64,000 nucleotides of DNA from Streptomyces orinoci (GCF_003121295.1 NZ_PHNC01000029.1:1426001-1490000), one strand, 5' to 3'; positions 6,876 to 16,459 are shown, counted from the first letter of the stretch. The notes: a model not told the origin generated them from the letters alone. Made by a program: numbers and translations.

Positions 6876-7649
6876 ATGGAACCGATTCTGGTGACGGGTG
6901 GTACTGGAACCCTGGGCAGGCAGCTGGTGGACCAACTGGCGGCACGGGGGCGGACGGTACGCGTTCTCAGCCGGCGCCCCCGCCCCGGGCGGACCGCCGA
7001 GGGCGTCGAATGGTTCACCGGCGACCTGCTGACCGGCGAGGGTCTGGACCCGGCCCTGGCGGACGGCGCCGTGGTCATCCACTGCGCCAGCAACCCCGCC
7101 CGGCCCCGCCAGGACATCGAGACCACCGGCCGGCTGACCGAGGCCGCGCGGCGGGCCGGGACACCGCATCTGCTCCATGTCTCCATCGTGGGCATCGACC
7201 TGGTGCCGATGCCCTACTACCGGGCCAAGCTGCGGGCCGAAGGGATCGTGGCGGACTCCGGGGTGCCCTTCACCATCCAACGGGCCACCCAGTTCCATGA
7301 GTTGATCCGGACGGTGGCCCAGAAGCTCACCCGGGGGCCGGTGGGCCTCGCCCCCGGGGTGGTCACCCAGCCGGTCGCGGCCGGTGAAGTCGCCGAGCGG
7401 CTGGCCGTGTTGGCGGAGCGGGGCCCGGCCGGCCGGGTACCGGACCTGGGCGGACCGGAGACCGGCACACTGGCCGAGTTCTTCCGGGCCACCCTGGAAG
7501 CGGAAGGACGCCGTCGCCCGCTGCTGCCGCTGCGGATCCCCGGCAGGTTTGGACGCGCCCTGCGCCAGGGCCACTTGACCACCCGGGAACCCGACACCGG
7601 CCACCTCACCTTCCGGGAGTTCCTCGCCGCGTCCGGCTCCGGGCGATGA
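6876..7649 (+). CDS. NAD(P)-binding SDR/NmrA-like oxidoreductase
   Basis: The 257-residue protein has an N-terminal Rossmann fingerprint, ILVTGGTGTLGRQLV. It belongs to the atypical SDR (NmrA/YwnB-like) group, which use NAD(P)H or act as redox sensors. No catalytic YxxxK is evident, as is usual for this subgroup. The ATG at 6876 follows GGAACGGAG and places the Rossmann motif correctly. The in-frame TTG at 6843 is less likely. Its stop overlaps the next gene by ATGA, so the two are co-expressed. Confidence 0.82.
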   Translation: MEPILVTGGTGTLGRQLVDQLAARGRTVRVLSRRPRPGRTAEGVEWFTGDLLTGEGLDPALADGAVVIHCASNPARPRQDIETTGRLTEAARRAGTPHLLHVSIVGIDLVPMPYYRAKLRAEGIVADSGVPFTIQRATQFHELIRTVAQKLTRGPVGLAPGVVTQPVAAGEVAERLAVLAERGPAGRVPDLGGPETGTLAEFFRATLEAEGRRRPLLPLRIPGRFGRALRQGHLTTREPDTGHLTFREFLAASGSGR

Positions 7650-8074
7650 CCGCCCTGCTGCGCCCCGGGCTGGTCCTGCTCGCGGCCCTGCACAGCGTGC
7701 TGGGCGGCTGGGCGCTGTTCCTGCCGCAGTCCTTCTATCGGGACTTCCCCGCTCCCGGGCACGCCTGGGTGGCCATGTTCCCGCCGTACAACGAGCACCT
7801 GCTGCGCGACTACGGCGGCCTCAACCTGGCCTTCGCCCTGATTTTCGGCGCCTGCGCGATACGGCCGGAGCGGCTTGTGGTACGGGTCTCGCTGCTCGGC
7901 TACGAGTGCTACGCGCTGCCCCATCTCCTGTTCCACCTGGGGCACTTGAGGCACTTCCGGGCCGCCGACGCGGTGGGTCAGACCGCTTCGCTGACCCTCA
8001 CCGCCATCGCTCCGCCGCTGCTGCTGACGCTGTCCTACGCGGGAGCCACCCGGCCCATGGCGGACAACCGATAG
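7646..8074 (+). CDS. small four-helix membrane protein, unknown function
   Basis: The 142-residue hydrophobic protein has about four membrane segments (near residues 6-24, 58-75, 80-100 and 112-132). A loop contains PPYNEHLLRDYGGLNLAFA. I recall similar proteins only as uncharacterised DUF4345-like membrane proteins. It is coupled to the upstream oxidoreductase by ATGA, which suggests a shared process. Confidence 0.68.
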   Translation: MTALLRPGLVLLAALHSVLGGWALFLPQSFYRDFPAPGHAWVAMFPPYNEHLLRDYGGLNLAFALIFGACAIRPERLVVRVSLLGYECYALPHLLFHLGHLRHFRAADAVGQTASLTLTAIAPPLLLTLSYAGATRPMADNR

Positions 8075-8128
8075 AAGTTGGCAATTTATCGGAAGCGGGA
8101 CAGGGGCCGGGGCCGTCAGGATCGCGGC

Positions 8129-9334
8129 ATGGGAAGGAACACCGGTGCCGGCCGCCCCATAGCCCTGCTGTCCTGGGGACATGGGTGCGTGGACATCTAC
8201 CAGGGGGCGGTGGCCGCGCTGCTGCCGTTCTTCGTCTCCGAACGGCACTACGGCTATGCCGCCGCCTCCGGCATCGTGCTGGCCGCGTCCCTGCTCTCCT
8301 CGGTGATCCAGCCGCTGTTCGGGGCGCTCACCGACAAGGTGGCGATGCCCTGGCTGCTGCCGGTGAGCACGCTGGCCGGCGGCCTGGGCGTGGCGCTGAG
8401 CGGGGTGAGCGGCGGCTATGCCCTCACCCTGGCCGCGGTCGCCCTGACCGGGATCGGGGTGGCCGCCTACCACCCGGAGTCCGCGCGGGTGGCCCGGATC
8501 GCCAGCCGGGGCAGCCACACCTCGATGAGCTGGTTCTCGCTCGGCGGCAACCTGGGCTTCGCCGCCGCCCCGCTGCTGGTCTCGGCCGTGATCGCCACCG
8601 GCGGGCTGGGGGCCTCGCCGCTGCTGGCGGTACCCGCCCTGATCGGTACCGGGCTGTGCGCCATGGCGCTGCGCTCGCTGCCGGAGGCACGGGCGGCGCG
8701 GACCCGGCGGAGCGGTGCCGCCGGGGAGAACGACTGGGCGTCCTTCGCCCGGCTCTCCGGAGCGATCGTCTGCCGCTCGGTGGTCTTTGTGGGCCTGAGC
8801 GCCTTTGTCTCGCTCTATGCGCGCCAGCGCGTCGGCGGCGGGAACCTCGCCGGGACGGCCGCGCTGTTCCTGCTCTATCTGGGCGGGGCGGCGGGCACGG
8901 TCGCCGGCGGCAAGCTCGCAGACCGCTATCGCAGGGTGACGGTGGTCCGCTGGTCGTACGCGCTGACCGGGCCGGCGGTCGCCGGTCTGGTGCTGGTGCC
9001 CGGGCCGGGGCTCTATCTGTTTATCGCGCTCACCTCGGTCGCGCTGTATGTGCCCTTCTCCCTGCATGTGACCCTGGGCCAGGACTACTTGCCCCAGCGG
9101 GTGGGCACGGCGGGCGGCGTCACCCTGGGCCTGGCCATCAGCATCGGCGGGATCGCCACGCCGCTGATCGGCACCCTCGCCGACGCGACGAGCCTGCGGA
9201 CGGCGCTGCTGCCGCTGATCGCGCTGCCGGGGGTGGGGTGGGTGCTGCTGCGGCCGCTGCGGGAGCCGGGCTCCACTGTTGCGGTCCGGCCGCGGGTTGC
9301 GGGCGGTCGGCCGCGCAGTTCGCCGCGCCCCTGA
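8129..9334 (+). CDS. MFS exporter, fosmidomycin-resistance (Fsr) type
   Basis: The roughly 401-residue protein has 12 predicted membrane helices of the major facilitator superfamily. Its start (LLSWGHGCVDIYQGAVAALL), the segment VIQPLFGALTDK and the helix-5 motif GIGVAAYHPESARVA are characteristic of the Fsr-type subfamily of drug exporters. The substrate is unknown. The ATG at 8129 gives a sensible N-terminus, although the frame is open from a TTG at 8078. Only 54 bases separate it from the preceding membrane-protein gene. Confidence 0.82.
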   Translation: MGRNTGAGRPIALLSWGHGCVDIYQGAVAALLPFFVSERHYGYAAASGIVLAASLLSSVIQPLFGALTDKVAMPWLLPVSTLAGGLGVALSGVSGGYALTLAAVALTGIGVAAYHPESARVARIASRGSHTSMSWFSLGGNLGFAAAPLLVSAVIATGGLGASPLLAVPALIGTGLCAMALRSLPEARAARTRRSGAAGENDWASFARLSGAIVCRSVVFVGLSAFVSLYARQRVGGGNLAGTAALFLLYLGGAAGTVAGGKLADRYRRVTVVRWSYALTGPAVAGLVLVPGPGLYLFIALTSVALYVPFSLHVTLGQDYLPQRVGTAGGVTLGLAISIGGIATPLIGTLADATSLRTALLPLIALPGVGWVLLRPLREPGSTVAVRPRVAGGRPRSSPRP

Positions 9335-9420
9335 GCGGTTGCGGGCAGGCGTTCCGGCCACCGGGCCGCGCCGCACCCGGCGACGAAACGGCGTCTGCCG
9401 ACGGCCCTTGTTCCTTCGAG

Positions 9421-9445
9421 TGCGGGCCGTCTTGGGCTGGTCGCG
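9421..9445 (+). repeat. dispersed intergenic repeat, copy 1
   Basis: These 25 bases (core GGGCCGTCTTGGGCTGGTCG) are identical to the reverse complement of part of a second copy near 22417-22441. Here the element is followed by a small hairpin (GCGGCGGAGCCGC) and then the terminator of the MFS gene. Related words recur at 61901-61957 and 62044-62078. Confidence 0.6.
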
Positions 9446-9474
9446 GCCACGCGGCGGAGCCGCATAACGCAGCA

Positions 9475-9495
9475 GCCCCGCGCCCCTGGCGGGGC
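9475..9495. terminator. terminator between convergent MFS and yccF genes
   Basis: A 7-bp GC stem (GCCCCGC/GCGGGGC) with a 7-base loop lies directly before the yccF stop codon on the opposite strand. Confidence 0.5.
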
Positions 9496-9870
9496 CTAGT
9501 CCACCGGCACGATCTCCCGCCCCAAGGGCATCAGGGACACCGGGATCAGCTTGAAGTTGGCGATCCCCAGCGGGATCCCGATGATCGTGCAGCACAGCGC
9601 GATCCCGGTGACGATATGGCCCAGCGCCAGCCACCAGCCCGCGAAGACGACCCAGATGACATTGCCGATCAGCGAGGCGGCCCCGGCGTCCGGCCGCTCG
9701 ACGGTCGTACGGCCGAAGGGCCACAGCGCGTAGCCGGCGATACGGAAGGACGCGATACCAAAGGGGATGGTGATGATCAGGAGGCAGCAGATGATGCCGG
9801 CGATCACATAGCCGATCGCCATCCACAGCCCGCAGAGGACCAGCCAGACGACATTCAGGATGAACCTCAT
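9496..9870 (-). CDS. yccF: YccF domain membrane protein
   Basis: The 124-residue inner-membrane protein has two internal repeats of the YccF motif: ITIPFGIASFRIAGYALWPFGR in the first half and IIGIPLGIANFKLIPVSLMPLGR in the second. Hydrophobic helices precede each repeat. The function is unknown. The ATG at 9870 begins MRFILNVVWLVL as in other members, and a GGAGG-like sequence precedes it. The longer upstream frame has no support. Confidence 0.88.
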   Translation of the reverse strand: MRFILNVVWLVLCGLWMAIGYVIAGIICCLLIITIPFGIASFRIAGYALWPFGRTTVERPDAGAASLIGNVIWVVFAGWWLALGHIVTGIALCCTIIGIPLGIANFKLIPVSLMPLGREIVPVD

Positions 9871-10052
9871 AAGTAACAGCCTCCCACGGGGTGGTTCCTC
9901 CGGCCAGGGAGACGCCGGGCAGCGGCGGCCCGGTTGCCAGGGCGAGAGCCCGGGGCGGTGTCCCCCGGATGGGTCAACCAGCGCGCCGCGGGCGGTGGGG
10001 GGCGGCCATGGTGGGCGTGCCGCGGCACCGCGGCCCGTACCGAGGAGGACCC

Positions 10053-10310
10053 ATGCGCATCCGTACGCTGACCGCCCTCGCGCTCGCCGCCGGGACACTG
10101 GCCACCGCTGGTCTGTTCGGCGCCTCCGACGCCCAGGCGGTGCGCCGGGACGTCACCGTCCAGGACTGTGTGACCGGCGGCGGCTTTCCCGGCCTCACCG
10201 ATGACACCGATCTGGAGTCACCCGATGTGCTGTGGGTGTGCGTGGGCGGCACGCACAACGGCCAGCACATCACCGATATGAACGGGGACGGGCGGCTCGG
10301 CCGGAGTTAG
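10053..10310 (+). CDS. small secreted protein, unknown function
   Basis: The 85-residue protein has a strong Sec signal peptide (MRIRTLTALALAAGTLATAG) with likely cleavage after SDAQA near residue 29. The mature part of about 56 residues has two cysteines (VQDC and VWVCVGG) that could form a disulphide, and a DMNGDGRLG tail resembling a calcium-binding loop. I do not recognise a family. The RBS (GAGGAGG) is excellent and sets the start. Confidence 0.72.
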   Translation: MRIRTLTALALAAGTLATAGLFGASDAQAVRRDVTVQDCVTGGGFPGLTDDTDLESPDVLWVCVGGTHNGQHITDMNGDGRLGRS

Positions 10311-10316
10311 CGGGGG

Positions 10317-11177
10317 CTAGCGGCCGCCCGCCATCCGCTCCAGGCGGGCGATCCGCTCCGGCATCGGCGGGTGGGTGGAGAAGAGCTTGGAGAGGCCCTC
10401 GCCGGGGCGGAAGGGATTGGCGATCATCATATGGCTGGCGGTCTCCAGCCGGGGCTCCGGCGGGAGCGGCAACTGCCGGGTGCCCAGCTCCAGTTTGCGC
10501 AGGGCGGAGGCCAGGGCCAGCGGGTCGCCGGTGAGGCGGGCGCCGGAGGCGTCGGCCTCGTACTCCCGGGAGCGGCTGACCGCGAGCTGGATCAGCGAGG
10601 CCGCGATGGGGCCCAGCAGCATGATCAGGATCATCCCGGCCAGGCCGGGGCCCTCCTCGTCGTCGGACCGGCCGATGGGGATCAGCCAGGCGAAGTTGAC
10701 CAGGAACATCACCACGGAGGCCAGCGCTCCGGCGACGGAGGAGATCAGGATGTCGCGGTTGTAGACATGGCTGAGCTCATGGCCGATGACGCCGCGAAGC
10801 TCGCGCTCGTCGAGGATGCCCAGGATGCCCTCGGTGCAGCACACCGCGGCGTTGCGCGGATTGCGGCCGGTGGCGAAGGCGTTGGGCGCCTCGGTGGGTG
10901 AGATATAGAGCCGGGGCATGGGCTGGCGGGCGGCGGTGGAGAGCTCGCGGACCATGCGGTAGAGCTGCGGGGCCTCGAACTCGCTGACCGGGCGGGCGCG
11001 CATGGCCCGCAGGGCCAGCTTGTCGCTGTTCCAGTAGGCGTAGGCGTTGGTGCCGAGCGCCACCAGGACGGCGATGATCAGGCCGGTACGGCCGAAGACG
11101 CTGCCGATGACGATGATGAGCGCGGACAGCCCCCCGAGGAGCACGGCAGTCCTGAGCCCGTTGTGCCGGCGGTGCAC
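10317..11177 (-). CDS. htpX: M48 zinc metalloprotease HtpX
   Basis: The 286-residue membrane protease has two N-terminal helices (about 10-46), the zinc motif HELSH at 133-137, two further helices (about 145-168 and 180-200) and the third-ligand region SREYEAD near 203-209. HtpX degrades misfolded membrane proteins. The GTG at 11177 is chosen because GGAGGG lies 6 bases before it and the sequence then starts MHRRHNGLRTAVLLGG. The frame is open further upstream without support. It follows the nuo2 operon on the same strand after 142 bp. Confidence 0.9.
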   Translation of the reverse strand: MHRRHNGLRTAVLLGGLSALIIVIGSVFGRTGLIIAVLVALGTNAYAYWNSDKLALRAMRARPVSEFEAPQLYRMVRELSTAARQPMPRLYISPTEAPNAFATGRNPRNAAVCCTEGILGILDERELRGVIGHELSHVYNRDILISSVAGALASVVMFLVNFAWLIPIGRSDDEEGPGLAGMILIMLLGPIAASLIQLAVSRSREYEADASGARLTGDPLALASALRKLELGTRQLPLPPEPRLETASHMMIANPFRPGEGLSKLFSTHPPMPERIARLERMAGGR

Positions 11178-11319
11178 GGTACGCCCTCCAAATGGTGCGG
11201 CAGGGGAACCCTTGAACCAGTGGAACCTTTCGAACTGGTCAACGCCAGGCAACGGCCGCTAGTTCCCTTGTGCACCAGGGGCGGGAGTCCGCCGTCCGGG
11301 TGATCTGCCGCCCCGGGCG

Positions 11320-12837
11320 CTACAGCAGCGCGCCCGCGGCGAACCGCAGCACCAGCTGGGGGGCGCCGGAGAGCGCCACGCCGATGGCGGCGGCCAGGCC
11401 GATGGCGGCGGCCAGCGGGGCGGGCGTCCGGCCGGGGCCGGTCGCGGGCCGGGGCTCGGTCGCCGGGGCCGGGCGGAAGAGGACGGCCGTCCACTTCAGG
11501 TAGTAGTAGAGGGCGATGACGACATTGACGGCCATCACCGCGGCCAGCCAGCCCAGCCCCGCGTCCACCGCCGCCGAGAACACCGTGACCTTGGCGAACA
11601 GGCCGATGATGCCCGGCGGCAGTCCGGCCAGGCAGAGCAGGAAGAAGGCCAGCGCCAGGGCGGCCGCCGGGCGGCGGGCGTACAGGCCCCGGTAGTCCTC
11701 GATCCGGTTGGCCGGGCTGGTCCGGGCGACCAGCGCGGCCACCGCGAAGGCGCCCAGGTTGACCGCCGCGTACATCAGCGCATACGCCACCGTGGCGCCG
11801 ATGGCGTGCCCGGGGTCGTCGGCGTATCCGGCGGCGGCCAGCGGCACCAGCAGATAGCCCGCCTGTCCGACCGAGGACCAGGCCAGCAGGCGCACCGCGC
11901 TCTGCGGCCGGTCCGGCCGCTGGCGCAGCGCGGCCGCGTTGCCGGCGGTCATGGTGAGCGCGGCCAGTACGGCCAGCGCGGGACCCCAGACCTCGGAGTA
12001 GCCGGGGAACGCCTGCACGGTGACCAGGATCAGTCCGGTGAAGCCGACCGCCTTGCCGACCACGGAGAGATATCCGGCGATGGGCAGCGGGGCGCCGACA
12101 TAGGCGTCCGGCACCCAGAAGTGGAAGGGCACGGCGGCGGTCTTGAAGGCGAAACCGACCAGGGTGAGCACCACTCCGGTCCGGGCCAGTACGGCCAGCT
12201 GGGGATCGGCATGGTCCAGGCCGCGGGCGACATCGACCAGGTGGAGGGTGCCGGTGGCCGCGTAGACAAAGCTGACGCCGAGCAGGGTGACGGCGGTGGC
12301 GGTGACCGAGGAGAGGAAGAACTTCAACGCGGCCTCCGCCGACCGCCGTTCCCCGCGCCGCAGGCCGACCAGGGCGAAGGCGGGCAGCGAGGCCACCTCC
12401 AAGGCCACCACCAGGGTGGCCAGATCGCGGGAGGCGGGCAGCAGGGCGGCCCCGGCGACGGAGGACAGCAGCAGGAACCAGTATTCGCCGGTGGGCAGTT
12501 GGCGGTCCTCGGCCGGGCCGATGGACAGCAGTGCGGTCAGCAGGGCGCCGCCCAGGACCAGGAACTGGATGACCAGGGTGAACCGGTCGGCCACATAACT
12601 GCAGGAGTGCGTCCCGGAGTTGAGACAGAAGGTCTCCCGGTCGCCGGCCAGCAGCGGCAGCAGGGAGAGTCCGGCGAGCAGCAGGGCGGCCAGGCCGATG
12701 CCGTGCAGTGTCCGCTTGCGCCCGGCGGGGAGGAAGAGGTCGGCGACCAGGACGGCCAGGGCGCCCAGGGCGGTGATCACGGGCGGGGCGATGGCCGTCC
12801 AGTCGATGGACTGGACGGCGCCCGAGGCGAGCTGCAT
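11320..12837 (-). CDS. nuoN2: complex I-like subunit N (second copy)
   Basis: The 505-residue membrane protein of the proton-pumping antiporter type has about 14 helices. It keeps a glutamate in VALEVASLPAF and lysines in the GFAFKTAAVPFHFW and YLSVVGKAV segments. It is the last gene of the second nuo operon, and its start is one base away from the nuoM2 stop codon. It is shorter and more divergent than the NuoN of the main operon at 44380-46032. In S. coelicolor an equivalent second nuo cluster exists (recalled). Confidence 0.85.
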   Translation of the reverse strand: MQLASGAVQSIDWTAIAPPVITALGALAVLVADLFLPAGRKRTLHGIGLAALLLAGLSLLPLLAGDRETFCLNSGTHSCSYVADRFTLVIQFLVLGGALLTALLSIGPAEDRQLPTGEYWFLLLSSVAGAALLPASRDLATLVVALEVASLPAFALVGLRRGERRSAEAALKFFLSSVTATAVTLLGVSFVYAATGTLHLVDVARGLDHADPQLAVLARTGVVLTLVGFAFKTAAVPFHFWVPDAYVGAPLPIAGYLSVVGKAVGFTGLILVTVQAFPGYSEVWGPALAVLAALTMTAGNAAALRQRPDRPQSAVRLLAWSSVGQAGYLLVPLAAAGYADDPGHAIGATVAYALMYAAVNLGAFAVAALVARTSPANRIEDYRGLYARRPAAALALAFFLLCLAGLPPGIIGLFAKVTVFSAAVDAGLGWLAAVMAVNVVIALYYYLKWTAVLFRPAPATEPRPATGPGRTPAPLAAAIGLAAAIGVALSGAPQLVLRFAAGALL

Positions 12838-14465
12838 CAGATGCCCCCTCCCAGGAGCTGCTTGACGGCCGGGTCGGAGAGGCCGAGCAGAGCGGCGGGC
12901 CAGAGTCCGGCGAGGACGGTGAGGACGACGAGCGGGGAGAAGGCGGCGAACTCATACCGCCGGAGGTCGGGCAGCGCGGGCAGCGGGTGCGGCACCTGCC
13001 GCTCGCCGTTGCCGCCCATGCACACCCGGCGGACCACGATCAGCAGATAGCCGGCGGTGAGCAGGGTGCCCAGTCCGGCCAGGGTCATAAAGACCAGATA
13101 GGCGGGGCGGCTGAGCCCGTCGGCGGGGCGGAAGGAGGCGAACATGGCGAGCATCTCGCCCCAGAATCCGGCCAGTCCGGGCAGCCCCAGGGAGGCCACC
13201 GCGCCAAAGGCCAGCAGTCCGCCCAGACGGGGGGCGCGGCCGTAGAGGGCGGCGCCGGTGTGGCCGGAGAGGCTGTCCAGGTCGCTGCTGCCATAGCGGT
13301 CCTTGACGGCTCCCACCAGGAAGAACAGCAGGCCGGTGATCAGGCCGTGGGCGATGTTGGCGAACAGCGCGGCATTGACCCCGGTGGGGGTGAGGGTGGC
13401 GATGCCCAGCAGGACGAAGCCCATATGCCCGATGGAGGAGTAGGCGATCAGCCGCTTGAGGTCGCCGCCCGCCCCGAATGAAAGGGGCAGCGCGGAGCGC
13501 TTCGTTGAGGGGTGGCGGCCGGGCGACGGGAGGGCAAGGGCCAGGCAGTAGAGGGAGCCGTAGACGATGCCCACGGCGGCGAAGGCGGCCAGGTACGGGG
13601 CGAAGGTGTGTGCCCCGTCCGGGGTGATGGGCAGCACGATCCGGACGAACCCATAGGTGCCCATCTTCAGCAGCACGCCCGCCAGCAGCACCGAGCCGGT
13701 GGTGGGGGCGGCGGTGTGGGCGTCCGGCAGCCAGCTGTGCAACGGCCACAGCGGGGCCTTGACGGCCAGTCCGGTGCCAATGGCCAGGGCGGCGATGAGC
13801 TGGGTGGAGTGGCTCAGACCGGACCCGTTGTCAGTGGCCAGTGCCACCATGTCGAAGGTGCCGCCCTTGACGCCGATGAGGAGGAGGCCGAGCAGCATGA
13901 CGACGGAGCCGAGCACGGTGTAGAGGATGAAGCGCCAGGCGGCGCGCTCCCGCTCCGCCCCGCCCCAGCGGGCGATCAGGAAGTACATCGGGGTCAGCAC
14001 CGTCTCGAAGGCCAGGAAGAACAGCACCAGATCGAGGACGGCGAAGCTGGCGAGGGTGCCGCCTTCGAGCAGGAGCAGCAGCGCCACATACGCCTTGGGT
14101 GACGGGCCCTCGGGCGTACGGGCGTAGGCGTGCAGCGCACAGAGGAAGGTGAGCAGCGCGGTCAGTACCAGCAGGGGGAGCGAGACGCCGTCCACGCCGA
14201 GGTGGAGCCGGATGCCCAGGGCGGGGATCCAGCCGACGTCCGTGGTGGCCTGCATCCTGCCGGGATGGTGCCGGTCGAAGCCGGCCGCCAGGGCGACGGC
14301 CAGTACCAGCACGGCGCCTGTGACGGTGACGCCGTGCCGCAGTACGGCCTGTTCGGGGCTGCGGCCCTTGAGGCCGGGCGGGGCCGGGAGCAGGGCGGCG
14401 ACGGCACCGACGAGGGGCAGGGCCAGGATCGCAGCGAGGAGGATCTGCATGACGGTATGACTCAC
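12837..14465 (-). CDS. nuoM2: complex I-like subunit M (second copy), with loop insertion
   Basis: The roughly 542-residue antiporter-type subunit has conserved motifs FLAFETVLTPMYFLIARWGG, KAPLWPLHSWLPDAHTAAP and DLKRLIAYSSIGHMGFVLLG. Just before the last motif is an extra stretch of about 20 residues (from PSPGRHPSTKRS through GAGG) that typical NuoM proteins lack. The usual form joins LALA(Q) directly to (R)DLKRLIAYSS. The GTG at 14465 is preferred because GGAG lies upstream and it follows the nuoL2 stop by 2 bases. An ATG at 14450 is the alternative. It should form part of the proton-pumping arm. Confidence 0.85.
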   Translation of the reverse strand: MSHTVMQILLAAILALPLVGAVAALLPAPPGLKGRSPEQAVLRHGVTVTGAVLVLAVALAAGFDRHHPGRMQATTDVGWIPALGIRLHLGVDGVSLPLLVLTALLTFLCALHAYARTPEGPSPKAYVALLLLLEGGTLASFAVLDLVLFFLAFETVLTPMYFLIARWGGAERERAAWRFILYTVLGSVVMLLGLLLIGVKGGTFDMVALATDNGSGLSHSTQLIAALAIGTGLAVKAPLWPLHSWLPDAHTAAPTTGSVLLAGVLLKMGTYGFVRIVLPITPDGAHTFAPYLAAFAAVGIVYGSLYCLALALPSPGRHPSTKRSALPLSFGAGGDLKRLIAYSSIGHMGFVLLGIATLTPTGVNAALFANIAHGLITGLLFFLVGAVKDRYGSSDLDSLSGHTGAALYGRAPRLGGLLAFGAVASLGLPGLAGFWGEMLAMFASFRPADGLSRPAYLVFMTLAGLGTLLTAGYLLIVVRRVCMGGNGERQVPHPLPALPDLRRYEFAAFSPLVVLTVLAGLWPAALLGLSDPAVKQLLGGGI

Positions 14466-14467
14466 GG

Positions 14468-16459
14468 TCAGGCTCCGGAGGCTACGAGGACGGCGGCGAC
14501 GGCCAGGACGACGGAGCCCGCGAACAGCACGCTGAGGTAGGTCTGGACATTGCCGGTCTGGGCCCGGCGGACGGCCGCGCCCAGCCACCCGGGGGCGGTG
14601 CCGGCGCCGCGGACATAGGTCTCCACGACCTCCCGGTCCAGGAAGCGGACCAGCCGGGCGGCGGCGCCCACCGGGCGGACGAACAGGGCCGCGTAGAGGG
14701 CGTCCAGATGGAAGCCGGTGGCGGCGTGCCGGTGCAGCGGGCCCAGCAGCAGCCGGCCGGGGTCGGCCGGGTCCTGGGCGCCGGCGATGCTGCCATAGGC
14801 GGCCAGGTGGGTGGCGATGGCCTCCTCCTCGGAGACGGCCGGGGCGGCCTCCGGGTCGGCGGCCACCGCACCCAGCGGGACCCGGGCGGCCAGTGCCTGG
14901 GTGCGGCGCCAGGCCCCGTACACCACCAGGCCGCCGGCCAGCGCACAGCCGGTGGACAGCAGGGAGGTGGGCAGGGTGGGCGCCAGCGAACGTCCGTCGA
15001 ACCAGTCCGGCAGCTGCCAGGCGGCCAGGCCCAGGGCGATGGTGGGGATCAGCAGCACCCACAGCACCCCGGTCATGGCGGCACTCTCCCGGCCGTGCTG
15101 GGCGGCGTCCGGGTCCTTGCCGCAGAAGCACATCAGCCATAGCCGGGCGCAGTAGGCGGCGGTGAGCAGGGCGGTGACCAGCCCGGCGAGCAGTACGGTC
15201 CAGCCGGCCGCGCCCGGGATCCCGGGGGCCTCGCCCCGGGCGGCGTGCTCGGCGGCGCCCAGCACGGCCTCCTTGGAGAAGAAGCCGCTGAACGGCGGGA
15301 TGGCGGCCAGCGCCAGCAGGGCCACGGTCATGGTCCAGCAGGCGTCCGGCACCCGCCGGGCCAGTCCGCGCATCCGGGCCATGGCGGCCAGCGAGTTGGT
15401 CCCGGCGGCGTGGATGACCACGCCCGCGCCCAGGAACAGCAGGGCCTTGAAGGCGCCATGGGTGAGCAGGTGGAACACCGCCGCGCCCCGGTCGCCCACG
15501 GCCAGCGCGCCGGTCATATAGCCGAGCTGGCCCACCGTGGAGTAGGCCAGGACGCGCTTGATGTCGTCCTGGGCCAGGGCGGCCAGCGCCGAGCCCAGCA
15601 TGGTGACGGCCGCCATGACCGCCAGCACCAGCAGGGCGGCGGTGGAGGCGGTGAAGACCGGCAGCAGCCGGGCGGTGAAGTAGACCCCGGCCGCCACCAT
15701 GGTGGCGGCGTGGATCAGCGCGGACACCGGGGTGGGGCCGGCCATGGCGTCCGGCAGCCAGGTGTGCAGCGGGAACTGGGCCGACTTGCCGGCCACTCCG
15801 GCGAGCAGCAGCAGCGCGGTGAGCGTGGGATGGCTCAGCGAGCCGGTGGCGACGGTGTGCAGCACCCCGGTGATCCGGAACGTTCCGGCGTCCGAGGCCA
15901 GCAGGAACAGCCCGAAGAGGAAGGGGACATCGCCCAGCTTGGTGACCAGGAAGGCCTTGAGCGAGGCGCTGCGGGCGGCCTCGGTCTCCCAGTAGTGGCC
16001 CACCAGGAAGTACGAGCAGACGCCCATCACCTCCCAGCCGACCAGCAGCACCATCAGGTCGCCGGAGTAGACCACCAGCAGCATGGCGGCGGTGAACAGC
16101 GAGACCAGGGCGGCGTAGGAGGGGTAGCGGGGGTCCTCGCGCAGATAGGCCGTGGAGTACAGCTGCACACAGCTCGCCACCACGGTGACCAGCACCGCCA
16201 CCAGGACGGCGAAGCCGTCCAGATGCAGGGCCAGGTCGATGGGGACGGAGCCGGTGGGGGTGAGCCGCCGGGCCGCGTCCAGCGGCTGGCCGCCGCCCTG
16301 GCGGCAGGCGACCAGGACGGCCAGCGCGGCGGCGGCCAGGGTGGGCAGCACGGCCAGCGGCCGTACAAAGCCGGGGGCCCGGCGGCCGGTGAGCAGAGTG
16401 GCGACGGCGCCCAGGAAGGGCAGCAGCGGTACCAGCACGGCCGCGGTAGTGGTGGTCAC
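14468..16459 (-). CDS. nuoL2: complex I-like subunit L (second copy)
   Basis: The 663-residue protein has about 16 helices and the NuoL/ND5 signatures DLMVLLVGWEVMGVCSYFL, KSAQFPLHTWLPDAMAGPTP, ALIHAATMVAAGVY and DDIKRVLAYSTVGQLGYM. The C-terminal lateral helix region is present (TYVRGAGTAPGWLG onward). Its GTG start overlaps the nuoK2 stop (GTGA). It forms the distal proton channel. Confidence 0.92.
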   Translation of the reverse strand: MTTTTAAVLVPLLPFLGAVATLLTGRRAPGFVRPLAVLPTLAAAALAVLVACRQGGGQPLDAARRLTPTGSVPIDLALHLDGFAVLVAVLVTVVASCVQLYSTAYLREDPRYPSYAALVSLFTAAMLLVVYSGDLMVLLVGWEVMGVCSYFLVGHYWETEAARSASLKAFLVTKLGDVPFLFGLFLLASDAGTFRITGVLHTVATGSLSHPTLTALLLLAGVAGKSAQFPLHTWLPDAMAGPTPVSALIHAATMVAAGVYFTARLLPVFTASTAALLVLAVMAAVTMLGSALAALAQDDIKRVLAYSTVGQLGYMTGALAVGDRGAAVFHLLTHGAFKALLFLGAGVVIHAAGTNSLAAMARMRGLARRVPDACWTMTVALLALAAIPPFSGFFSKEAVLGAAEHAARGEAPGIPGAAGWTVLLAGLVTALLTAAYCARLWLMCFCGKDPDAAQHGRESAAMTGVLWVLLIPTIALGLAAWQLPDWFDGRSLAPTLPTSLLSTGCALAGGLVVYGAWRRTQALAARVPLGAVAADPEAAPAVSEEEAIATHLAAYGSIAGAQDPADPGRLLLGPLHRHAATGFHLDALYAALFVRPVGAAARLVRFLDREVVETYVRGAGTAPGWLGAAVRRAQTGNVQTYLSVLFAGSVVLAVAAVLVASGA

